From positions 1 through 13,152 of the forward strand of contig CAJPST010000043.1 in NCBI GenBank assembly GCA_905373425.1: a stretch of 13,152 nt of DNA, in the 5' to 3' direction. The stretch's first letter is position 1; the number at the start of each line of letters is the position of its first letter. The translations under genes and the position numbers were made by a program. The stretch is from an uncultured Mesocricetibacter sp. GTDB lineage: Bacteria; Pseudomonadota; Gammaproteobacteria; Enterobacterales; Pasteurellaceae. Positions 8,101 through 12,722 of the stretch are shown piece by piece. Under the pieces are notes generated by a model. That model worked only from the letters and a program-made list of their open reading frames with translations. It did no database searches and was not told the origin of the DNA.

Positions 8101-8602
8101 CATCGCAAGCGGGCTAATCATTAATTCGCGTTTTGCGGTGACTAAAAAAGGCAGCCGTTTAGGTATTGCCACACTAGACGACCGTTCCGGCAAGTTGGAT
8201 ATTACCTTGTTTGCCGAGGCGCTGGAAAAATACGGTGAGCATTTGCAAAAAGATGCCGTGGTGATTGTGTCTGGTCAGGTTAGTCATGATGATTTTACAC
8301 AAGGTTTGCGTATGTCAGTGCGCGAACTGATGACATTAGATGAAGCGCGCAGTCGATACGCCAAAAGCCTTGCCATCAGCTTAAAACAGGAACAAATTAC
8401 ACCGCACTTTATCAAGCAGTTTAAGGATGTCATTGGTCCGCATAGTGGCGGGACCTTGCCGATTCACGTTTATTACGACAGTCCTCAGGGACGGGCATTA
8501 ATAAAACTCGGTGTACAATGGTATATCAGGCCTACTGATGATTTGCTCGCAGGTCTTGTGGAAATGCTTGGCGAAAATGCCGTAGAATTAGAGTTTGAAT
8601 AA
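5126..8602 (+). CDS. dnaE: DNA polymerase III alpha subunit DnaE
   Basis: The catalytic subunit of the replicative polymerase, 1158 aa against 1160 in E. coli. Domains in order: an N-terminal PHP domain (FVHLRVHSDFSMIDG, about residues 6-20), the C-family polymerase core with the nucleotide-binding block PVGPGRGSGAGSLVAYAL (356-373), and palm motif MPDFDVDFCMDGRD. Asp400, Asp402 and Asp554 (in KFDFLGLRT) match the E. coli catalytic aspartates 401, 403 and 555. Next come a helix-hairpin-helix region (about 857-900), the beta-clamp-binding motif QADMF (919-923), an OB fold (about 988-1065) and the C-terminal tau-binding region. AAGGA (5117-5121) lies 4 bases before the ATG. The gene appears monocistronic; in E. 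coli the next gene is accA, which is absent here. It is intact. Confidence 0.98.
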   Translation: MSSPRFVHLRVHSDFSMIDGIAKVKPLVKACVQNEMVAMALTDFTNFCGLVRFYGEALSSGIKPIIGSDVLVKSDLCGDEHFELTLLAKNNAGYKNITLLLSKAYQRGYQDLPYIDQQWLVEHREGIIILSGGRNGDVGKQLLKDNLDNAESAVRFYQDFFADHFYLSISRTGHPEEERYIRSVLELAQKHRLPVVATNDVCFLQSDDFEAHEIRVAIHDGYTLDDPKRPKLYTVQQYFRSEQEMCDLFADIPAALENTVLIAQRCNVTIKLGEYFLPQFPTGELSTEEFLVKKAREGLEERLVFLFPDEKVRSENRAKYDERLQIELDVINQMGFPGYFLIVMEFIQWSKDNDIPVGPGRGSGAGSLVAYALKITDLDPLEFDLLFERFLNPERVSMPDFDVDFCMDGRDRVIEHVAETYGRGAVSQIITFGTMAAKAVIRDVGRVLGHPYGFVDRISKLIPPDPGMTLAKAFDAEPQLQVIYDGDEEVKALIDMARKLEGVTRNAGKHAGGVVISPTLITDFSPLYCDSEGLHPVTHFDKNDVEYAGLVKFDFLGLRTLTIIKWALDMINTRLAKEGKAPVDIAAIPLDDKKAFDVLLKAETTAVFQLESRGMKDLIKRLKPDCFEDIIALVALFRPGPLESGMVQNFIDRKHGNEPVAYPDPEYQHESLKPILEPTYGVIVYQEQVMQIAQELAGYTLGGADLLRRAMGKKKPEEMAAQRSTFEEGALKKGVDGTLAMKIFDLVEKFAGYGFNKSHSAAYALVSYQTLWLKAHYPAEFMAAVMTSEMDNTDKIVGLYDECLRMGLKVAPPDINTGKHHFSVNDSGEIVYGIGAIKGVGEGPIAALISARNSGGIFKDLFDLCARVDLKQINRRTFESLIKSGAFDKLGPHRAALAKNLEDALQASSQHAKDEAMGQADMFGVLTESPEDVEIAYANTPKWTEKQILDGERETLGLYLSSHPISRYLKELSHYSPTRLKELMPNNRGQVSIASGLIINSRFAVTKKGSRLGIATLDDRSGKLDITLFAEALEKYGEHLQKDAVVIVSGQVSHDDFTQGLRMSVRELMTLDEARSRYAKSLAISLKQEQITPHFIKQFKDVIGPHSGGTLPIHVYYDSPQGRALIKLGVQWYIRPTDDLLAGLVEMLGENAVELEFE
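5578..5586 (+). repeat. DNA uptake signal (USS), plus orientation, inside dnaE
   Basis: Exact AAGTGCGGT, read as Glu-Ser-Ala-Val-Arg in the PHP-domain region of DnaE. Near-matches with one mismatch, such as AAGTGCGAT around 6057-6065, are also present in dnaE and were not counted. Confidence 0.88.
8401..8409 (-). repeat. DNA uptake signal (USS), minus orientation, near dnaE 3' end
   Basis: Exact ACCGCACTT, read in the uncommon frame Thr-Pro-His-Phe in the C-terminal part of DnaE. Confidence 0.87.
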
Positions 8603-8652
8603 AAGTGCGGTTAGGAAATTCCGGATTACTGGATTGATGAACCGCAGCTTTT
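8601..8652 (+). terminator. Uptake-signal hairpin after dnaE, probable terminator
   Basis: AAAAGTGCGGTT (8601-8612) contains an exact uptake signal (8603-8611) and overlaps the dnaE stop. It pairs with AACCGCAGCTTTT (8640-8652), forming 12 base pairs with one bulged G (8647) and a 27-base loop. The right arm ends in TTTTC. The right arm is an uptake signal broken by one extra G. Paired inverted uptake signals commonly act as terminators in this family. The bulge and long loop make this one weaker. Confidence 0.55.
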
Positions 8653-8714
8653 CATGTGCCTGCCTTGTGGTCCCCCCTGTCGTTGTCAGGTCAATATTTA
8701 TTTTAAAGCGATTT

Positions 8715-8744
8715 GAAAAGCGGGCAAAAACCATTACGCTTTTC
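8715..8744 (+). terminator. Second hairpin in the dnaE-purM gap, possible terminator
   Basis: GAAAAGCG (8715-8722) and CGCTTTTC (8737-8744) are a perfect 8-base inverted repeat around a 14-base loop, followed by TGTCCTTAATTT. It could be a backup terminator for dnaE or an element upstream of the purM promoter. The stretch between the two hairpins (8653-8714) holds a run of six C and a short CCTG/CAGG inverted repeat; I see no gene in it. Confidence 0.35.
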
Positions 8745-8794
8745 TGTCCTTAATTTGAACAAACATAAATTTTCCTTTTCTTCCTTACCAACTA

Positions 8795-8810
8795 TCGCAA
8801 AGGATTACTC
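8795..8810. promoter_or_regulatory. Candidate PurR operator upstream of purM
   Basis: TCGCAAAGGATTACTC matches 8 of the 11 fixed positions of the PurR operator consensus ANGCAANCGNTTNCNT as I know it from E. coli. It has the correct half-site spacing, but one base of the central CG is GG. It covers the expected -35 position of the purM promoter, a sensible place for a repressor of purine genes. PurR control of purMN is known in E. coli; here it is inferred from position and sequence. Confidence 0.42.
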
Positions 8811-8818
8811 AAGCGTGT

Positions 8819-8824
8819 TACAAT
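8819..8824 (+). promoter_or_regulatory. Candidate -10 box of purM
   Basis: TACAAT (5 of 6 with TATAAT) lies 40 bases before the purM GTG, so transcription would start near 8831. No good -35 hexamer exists at 16-18 bases; TCGCAA (8795-8800) is the nearest and lies within the candidate PurR site. Confidence 0.4.
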
Positions 8825-8864
8825 GCGCAATCCGTTTTTATTTACCGAAGCATAGGAAACAACC

Positions 8865-9902
8865 GTGAGCAAGCCATCTTTAAGTTATAAAGATGCCGGT
8901 GTGGATATTAACGCCGGCAATGAATTAGTCGAACGCATTAAACCTCATGTCAAACGTACCACCCGCCCCGAAGTAATCGGCGATTTAGGCGGTTTCGGCG
9001 CGTTATGTGCATTGCCGGGCAAATATAAAGAACCGATTTTAGTGTCCGGTACCGACGGCGTAGGTACTAAATTACGCTTAGCGATTGATTTAAAAAAACA
9101 TGACACCATCGGTATTGATTTGGTCGCAATGTGTGTTAACGATTTAGTGGTGCAGGGTGCGGAGCCGTTGTTTTTCTTAGATTATTACGCCACTGGAAAG
9201 CTGGAAGTAGATGTCGCTTCCGATGTGGTAAAAGGTATTGCCGAAGGCTGCGTACAATCAGGCTGTGCCTTGGTGGGTGGTGAAACGGCAGAAATGCCGG
9301 GAATGTACCATGCGGGTGATTACGATTTAGCGGGTTTTTGCGTCGGTGTGGTGGAGAAAGCCAAAATTATCGATGGCTCTAAAGTGCAGGCGGGAGATGC
9401 GTTAATCGCATTGGGTTCGAGTGGACCGCATTCCAATGGTTATTCTTTAATCCGCAAGGTGATTGACGTAGCAGGCGTTAATCCGGCAACAGAACAATTA
9501 GCGGGTAAAGCCTTGGGGGACCAATTGCTTGCACCGACTAAAATTTATGTAAAATCTGTATTGGAGTTAATTGAAAAGGTTGATGTTCATGCTATTGCGC
9601 ATCTGACCGGCGGTGGCTTCTGGGAGAATATTCCGCGTGTATTACCGGATAATACCAAAGCAGTGATTGATGAAAAAAGCTGGGAATGGCAACCGGTATT
9701 TAAATGGTTGCAGGAAAAAGGCAATATCGACAGCTATGAAATGTACCGTACGTTTAACTGTGGTGTGGGTATGGTAATTGCATTGCCACAGGCAGATGTA
9801 GAAAAAGCACTAAATTTATTGTGCCAGGCGGGTGAAAATGCGTGGTTAATCGGTCAAATAGAATCGTTAAACCCGGGCGAAAAACAAGTTATCATCCGTT
9901 AA
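8865..9902 (+). CDS. purM: Phosphoribosylformylglycinamidine cyclo-ligase (AIR synthetase) PurM
   Basis: Catalyses the ATP-dependent ring closure of FGAM to aminoimidazole ribonucleotide, step 5 of cytosolic purine synthesis. It has 345 aa, the same length as E. coli PurM. The conserved N-terminal SLSYKDAGVDI is present, then LGGFGALCALPG (41-52), the nucleotide/phosphate loop GTDGVGTK (62-69), VNDL (91-94), GGETAEMPGMY (138-148) and the C-terminal HLTGGGFWENIPR block, all typical of the PurM fold. The start is GTG, supported by AGGA (8854-8857) seven bases upstream and by the position of the conserved N-terminus. It is followed by purN in the same orientation, but with an intrinsic terminator in the 58-base gap. 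Confidence 0.97.
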   Translation: MSKPSLSYKDAGVDINAGNELVERIKPHVKRTTRPEVIGDLGGFGALCALPGKYKEPILVSGTDGVGTKLRLAIDLKKHDTIGIDLVAMCVNDLVVQGAEPLFFLDYYATGKLEVDVASDVVKGIAEGCVQSGCALVGGETAEMPGMYHAGDYDLAGFCVGVVEKAKIIDGSKVQAGDALIALGSSGPHSNGYSLIRKVIDVAGVNPATEQLAGKALGDQLLAPTKIYVKSVLELIEKVDVHAIAHLTGGGFWENIPRVLPDNTKAVIDEKSWEWQPVFKWLQEKGNIDSYEMYRTFNCGVGMVIALPQADVEKALNLLCQAGENAWLIGQIESLNPGEKQVIIR

Positions 9903-9917
9903 TTAAGTTTAATACTT

Positions 9918-9947
9918 AAGCCTAATCGAAGTCGGTTAGGCTTTTTT
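9918..9947 (+). terminator. Strong intrinsic terminator between purM and purN
   Basis: AAGCCTAATCG (9918-9928) pairs with CGGTTAGGCTT (9933-9943), an 11-pair stem with one G-T pair and a 4-base loop. A six-T run follows at 9942-9947, its first two T's forming the end of the stem. It starts 15 bases after the purM stop and ends 13 bases before the purN ATG. A weaker AT-rich stem, TTAAGT (9903-9908) with ACTTAA (9914-9919), overlaps its base by two bases. Confidence 0.85.
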
Positions 9948-9960
9948 ATCCGTATTATTT

Positions 9961-10599
9961 ATGAAAAAAATAGTTGTTTTAATCTCCGGAGACGGAACTA
10001 ATTTGCAGGCGCTGATTGATGCTTGCCAAAACACATTTATTCGAGCGAAAATTAGCGCAGTGATCAGCAACAACGCGGATGCTTACGGTTTGCTACGAGC
10101 AAAAACGGCACAAATTCCGACCGCACTTTTTTTACGAAAAGACTATGCGGACAATTTGGCGATGGATATGGCAATCGGCGACTATATCGAATCTCTGAAT
10201 GCCGATGTCATTGTGCTGGCGGGTTATATGAAAATCCTCAGCGCCGAATTTACCCGTCGTTTTAGTGGCAAAATTTTAAACATTCACCCGTCTTTATTGC
10301 CAAAATATCCCGGTTTGAACACTTACCGGCAGGCATTAGACGCAGGGGAGGCCGAACATGGTACTACAGTGCATTTTGTTAATGAAACCGTGGACGGCGG
10401 TGCGGTGATTCTACAAGCCAAAGTGCCTATTTTTAGCGATGATGAGATAGCGGATATTGAACAACGGGTCAAAGCGCAGGAAGTGCAGATTTATCCGTTA
10501 GTAGTTAAATGGCTGGTGGAAGAACGCCTACAACTTATTGATGGAAAAGCTTATTTGGACAATCAACCACTTCCGCCGAGCGGTTACGCCGCTGAATAA
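9961..10599 (+). CDS. purN: Phosphoribosylglycinamide formyltransferase (GART) PurN
   Basis: Transfers the formyl group from 10-formyl-tetrahydrofolate to GAR, step 3 of purine synthesis. It has 212 aa, the E. coli length. The phosphate-binding N-terminus VVLISGDGTNLQALID, the folate-site block AGYMKILS, and the catalytic triad Asn107, His109 (LNIHPSLLPKYPG) and Asp145 (TVDGGAVILQ) match E. coli Asn106, His108 and Asp144. ATG 9961 is the only start that keeps the conserved KKIVVLISG strand. Oddly, no purine-rich ribosome binding site precedes it (the 13 bases after the T-run are ATCCGTATTATTT), and a strong terminator lies directly upstream. Expression must come from readthrough or an internal promoter. 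An uptake signal encodes PTALF at residues 53-57. Confidence 0.97.
   Translation: MKKIVVLISGDGTNLQALIDACQNTFIRAKISAVISNNADAYGLLRAKTAQIPTALFLRKDYADNLAMDMAIGDYIESLNADVIVLAGYMKILSAEFTRRFSGKILNIHPSLLPKYPGLNTYRQALDAGEAEHGTTVHFVNETVDGGAVILQAKVPIFSDDEIADIEQRVKAQEVQIYPLVVKWLVEERLQLIDGKAYLDNQPLPPSGYAAE
10120..10128 (-). repeat. DNA uptake signal (USS), minus orientation, inside purN
   Basis: Exact ACCGCACTT followed by a long T-run. It is read as Pro-Thr-Ala-Leu-Phe in a surface-variable part of PurN. Confidence 0.89.
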
Positions 10600-10603
10600 T
10601 CAT

Positions 10604-10629
10604 TTCGCACCTCGAAAATGAGGTGCGAA
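10604..10629. terminator. Shared bidirectional terminator of purN and comE1
   Basis: TTCGCACCTC (10604-10613) pairs perfectly with GAGGTGCGAA (10620-10629) around loop GAAAAT. The plus side continues GTTGTTTTATTT, a good U-tract, so it ends purN transcripts 4 bases past the stop. The convergent comE1 gene stops at 10643, just beside it; the minus side continues ATGATTATT, a weaker tail. Confidence 0.85.
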
Positions 10630-10642
10630 GTTGTTTTATTTG

Positions 10643-10984
10643 TTAGAAAGCTATTCGATCTTTATTTTTCTCGAATGTTGCCTTACCAATCCCTTGAACT
10701 TCCATTAACTGTTCCGCTGCGGTAAATGCACCATGTTTTTCACGATATTGCACGATAGCTTCCGCTTTCTTGGCACCGATACCAATCAATGCCTTTTGAA
10801 TTTCAGCGGCACTTGCCGTATTAATGTTCACTTGCTCAACTACTGCTGCGGTTGTTTTTGGCTGAACTGCCGCTTCAGTTTTGGCTTCCATCTTGGGCGG
10901 AGTATTTTCTGCAAAAGCCGTCGGTACGGAGAGCAACGTGCCGGCAATCATTATTGAAGTCAATAATTTCTTGATTATGTTCAT
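10643..10984 (-). CDS. comE1: ComEA/ComE1-like helix-hairpin-helix competence protein
   Basis: A 113-aa secreted DNA-binding protein resembling H. influenzae HI1008 (comE1), thought to bind incoming DNA in the periplasm during natural transformation. Residues 1-25 are a signal peptide cut after AFA. A low-complexity linker (about 26-50, rich in Ala, Lys, Thr and Pro) follows. The C-terminal 62 residues hold the ComEA core VNINTASAAEI and two helix-hairpin-helix turns, GIGAKKAEAI (68-77) and VQGIGKATFEK (96-106). AAGGA (plus strand 10992-10996) lies seven bases before the ATG. The gene is monocistronic, with a candidate CRP-S site about 100 bases upstream, and it is convergent with purN. The comE1 name follows H. 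influenzae usage; comEA is the alternative. Confidence 0.9.
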   Translation of the reverse strand: MNIIKKLLTSIMIAGTLLSVPTAFAENTPPKMEAKTEAAVQPKTTAAVVEQVNINTASAAEIQKALIGIGAKKAEAIVQYREKHGAFTAAEQLMEVQGIGKATFEKNKDRIAF

Positions 10985-11031
10985 TTGTTTTTCCTTTTAA
11001 ATGTGGATTAAGTTCTGTTGGCAGACCAACG

Positions 11032-11037
11032 ATGATA
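11032..11037 (-). promoter_or_regulatory. Candidate -10 box of comE1
   Basis: On the minus strand this reads TATCAT (5 of 6). The predicted start near 11025 would place the CRP-S site centre about 65 bases upstream. There is no recognisable -35 (TGTTTT at 17 bases), which fits an activator-dependent promoter. Confidence 0.35.
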
Positions 11038-11070
11038 ATTTCAATCAAGATGAAAAAACAGGCAAGAAAC

Positions 11071-11126
11071 TGACCGCACTTTTGGAAGCAAGATCGCAAA
11101 AATGGGATAAAGTGCGGTCATTTTTT
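11071..11126. terminator. Inverted uptake-signal pair forming a terminator hairpin
   Basis: TGACCGCACTTT (11071-11082) and AAAGTGCGGTCA (11109-11120) form a perfect 12-pair stem around a 26-base loop. The two arms contain exact uptake signals at 11073-11081 (minus) and 11110-11118 (plus). Six T follow at 11121-11126, so termination should be efficient on the plus strand; the minus side continues GTTTCTTG. Its loop carries the candidate CRP-S site of comE1. Confidence 0.75.
11080..11101 (-). promoter_or_regulatory. Candidate CRP-S (Sxy-dependent CRP) site of comE1
   Basis: On the minus strand the 16-base core reads TGCGATCTTGCTTCCA, flanked by T-rich and A-rich ends (TTT and AAA). The left half TGCGATC is the exact competence-type CRP-S half-site, with TGCGA in place of TGTGA. 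The right half TTCCA matches 3 of 5 to TCGCA at the correct 6-base spacing. H. influenzae comE1 is known as a member of the CRP-S competence regulon, so position and gene agree. Confidence 0.6.
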
Positions 11127-11139
11127 AGGTTGTTTTATA

Positions 11140-11176
11140 AAAAATAAGGCGGAGAAACAGTTCCCGCTTTATTTTT
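11140..11176 (-). terminator. Intrinsic terminator of ispH
   Basis: Plus-strand 11140-11152 (AAAAATAAGGCGG) pairs with 11164-11176 (CCGCTTTATTTTT) through 13 pairs including one G-T. An inner GAA/TTC extension lies beyond a bulged A. On the minus strand the hairpin ends in TTATTTTTTAT, a strong U-tract, 14 bases after the ispH stop. Confidence 0.85.
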
Positions 11177-11189
11177 ACAGAGATTCGAA

Positions 11190-12134
11190 TTAAGTGACTT
11201 CGCGGATTCGCAATTCTTTTGGCACTTCAAAGAACATATTTTCTTCGCAACCTTCCAGCTCTTCTACTGTTTCCACACCCATTTCTTTTAGGCGGTTGAT
11301 GACCGATTGCACCAATACTTCCGGAGCCGATGCCCCTGCGGTAATACCGATGGTGTGAATATCTGTTAGCCATTCCGTGCGCAGATCTTCGGGATCGTCA
11401 ATGAGTTTAGCCGGCACGCCCATACGGGAAGCAAGTTCCGCTAAACGGTTAGAATTGGAGGAGTTTTTTGAACCGACTACAATCACCAAATCCGATTGTT
11501 TGGCGAGTTCGCGTACTGCTTGCTGGCGGTTAGTGGTTGCGTAGCAGATGTCATTTTTATGTGGTCCCTGAATAGACGGATATTTGGCCTTAAGCGCTTC
11601 GATGGTTTCACTGGTGTCATCAATGGAAAGCGTGGTTTGCGTCATAAAGGTCGCTTCATCATCTTGTTGTAAGGGCAAATTGGCAATATCTTCCACGCCC
11701 TCTATCAGATAAATACCACCGTCTTGATTGCTATATTGCCCCATGGTGCCTTCCACTTCAGGATGTCCTTTATGACCGATTAAAATGGCTTTGGTACCTT
11801 TTCGACTGGCGCGGGCCACTTGCATATGTACCTTAGTCACTAACGGACAAGTGGCATCGAATACTTTCAAGTTGCGCTCTTTCGCTTCTTGACGCACTGC
11901 TTGGGACACGCCGTGGGCGGAAAAAATTACAATGGCACCATCCGGCACTTCGCTTAATTCTTCCACAAAAATGGCTCCACGCTCACGTAAGCCGTTTACT
12001 ACAAAACGGTTATGCACTACTTCATGACGTACATAAATCGGTGCGCCGTGAATTTCCAGCGCCAATTCTACAATGCTAATGGCGCGATCCACACCTGCGC
12101 AGAAACCACGCGGATTGGCTAAGATAATCTTCAT
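11190..12134 (-). CDS. ispH: 4-hydroxy-3-methylbut-2-enyl diphosphate reductase IspH (LytB)
   Basis: The last enzyme of the MEP isoprenoid pathway: a [4Fe-4S] enzyme reducing HMBPP to IPP and DMAPP in the cytosol. It has 314 aa (E. coli 316). The cluster cysteines Cys12 (ANPRGFCAGVDRA), Cys96 (DATCPLVTKVH) and Cys197 (NDICYATTNRQ) are present at the E. coli positions, as are the active-site residues His41, His74, His124 and Glu126 (GHPEVEGT). The C-terminus EVPKELRIREV also matches. The ATG overlaps the lspA stop in ATGA (12131-12134), so the pair is translationally coupled. A strong terminator follows. The order lspA-ispH-comE1 matches HI1006-HI1007-HI1008 of H. influenzae. Confidence 0.98.
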   Translation of the reverse strand: MKIILANPRGFCAGVDRAISIVELALEIHGAPIYVRHEVVHNRFVVNGLRERGAIFVEELSEVPDGAIVIFSAHGVSQAVRQEAKERNLKVFDATCPLVTKVHMQVARASRKGTKAILIGHKGHPEVEGTMGQYSNQDGGIYLIEGVEDIANLPLQQDDEATFMTQTTLSIDDTSETIEALKAKYPSIQGPHKNDICYATTNRQQAVRELAKQSDLVIVVGSKNSSNSNRLAELASRMGVPAKLIDDPEDLRTEWLTDIHTIGITAGASAPEVLVQSVINRLKEMGVETVEELEGCEENMFFEVPKELRIREVT

Positions 12135-12637
12135 TCGGAAATGTCACTCTCTTTTTTGTCATTGTTTTTTTTAAAGGCATCTATTGCCAGCAATCCTGCA
12201 CCGACACAAATAGCAATATCTGCTACGTTAAATACGGGATAATGCCAATCACGCCAATAAAAATCAAAAAAATCTACCACAAACCCGTTATAAGCGCGAT
12301 CAACCATATTTGCCAATGCACCGCCTATAATCAGTGCATAAGCTGAATTTTGTAATTTCTGGTTGACATGATTTTTCTTCATAAAATATGCCAACATAAG
12401 AGAAATACCAATCGCCAATACAATAAAGAAATACTTTTGCCAGCCATCATGATCTGCTAAAAAACTAAATGCCGCCCCATAATTCCGTACATAAGTCAGA
12501 TTAAAGATAGGTAGGATGTTAATACTTTCATAGAGTTCAAAAGTTTGTACTACAAGGTATTTTGTCCATAAATCGGCCACAAAAGCGACCGCACTTAGCC
12601 ATAAAAATAAAAGCCCGGATTTTGGTTTGTTCGTCAT
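12131..12637 (-). CDS. lspA: Lipoprotein signal peptidase LspA (SPase II)
   Basis: Inner-membrane aspartic protease that removes the signal peptide of prolipoproteins after lipid attachment; the target of globomycin. It has 168 aa with about four membrane helices. Conserved blocks are NYGAAFSF (52-59), GGALANMVDR (105-114) with Asn110 and Asp113, VVDFFDFY with catalytic Asp122, and FNVADIAICVG with catalytic Asp140. An uptake signal at 12588-12596 falls in the first helix, read LSAVAF. No good ribosome binding site precedes the ATG (CGAACTT). A TATAAT lies on the same strand 21 bases upstream, so lspA-ispH probably has its own promoter behind the ileS terminator. The C-terminus is short and charged (KKNNDKKESDISE). 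Confidence 0.97.
   Translation of the reverse strand: MTNKPKSGLLFLWLSAVAFVADLWTKYLVVQTFELYESINILPIFNLTYVRNYGAAFSFLADHDGWQKYFFIVLAIGISLMLAYFMKKNHVNQKLQNSAYALIIGGALANMVDRAYNGFVVDFFDFYWRDWHYPVFNVADIAICVGAGLLAIDAFKKNNDKKESDISE
12588..12596 (-). repeat. DNA uptake signal (USS) inside lspA
   Basis: Plus strand reads ACCGCACTT. In the lspA direction it is AAGTGCGGT, read as Leu-Ser-Ala-Val in the first membrane helix. Confidence 0.88.
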
Positions 12638-12657
12638 AAGTTCGTTAAATAATCTTT

Positions 12658-12663
12658 ATTATA
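12658..12663 (-). promoter_or_regulatory. Candidate -10 box for lspA-ispH
   Basis: Perfect TATAAT on the minus strand, 21 bases before the lspA ATG; the start would fall near 12651. The matching -35 position (TCAACC, 3 of 6) lies in the loop and arm of the ileS terminator hairpin, so this promoter would be weak or embedded in the terminator. Confidence 0.4.
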
Positions 12664-12672
12664 AAAAATAAT

Positions 12673-12702
12673 AAAAGTGCGGTTGATTTTAACCGCACTT
12701 TT
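12673..12702. terminator. Perfect inverted uptake-signal terminator between ileS and lspA
   Basis: AAAAGTGCGGTT (12673-12684) and AACCGCACTTTT (12691-12702) make a perfect 12-pair stem with a 6-base loop GATTTT. It contains two exact uptake signals, 12675-12683 (plus) and 12692-12700 (minus). On the minus strand the arm runs into TTTTATTATTTTTT, a strong U-tract, so it should end ileS transcripts 20 bases past the stop. Tails on both sides make it potentially bidirectional. Confidence 0.88.
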
Positions 12703-12722
12703 CCTTATGCGTTAATGCATGT

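Noticed and set aside
8721..8740. Second possible PurR site overlapping the 8715-8744 inverted repeat
   Set aside because: GCAA and TTAC are six bases apart here, not four, and the best register matches only about 6 of 11 positions, worse than 8795-8810.
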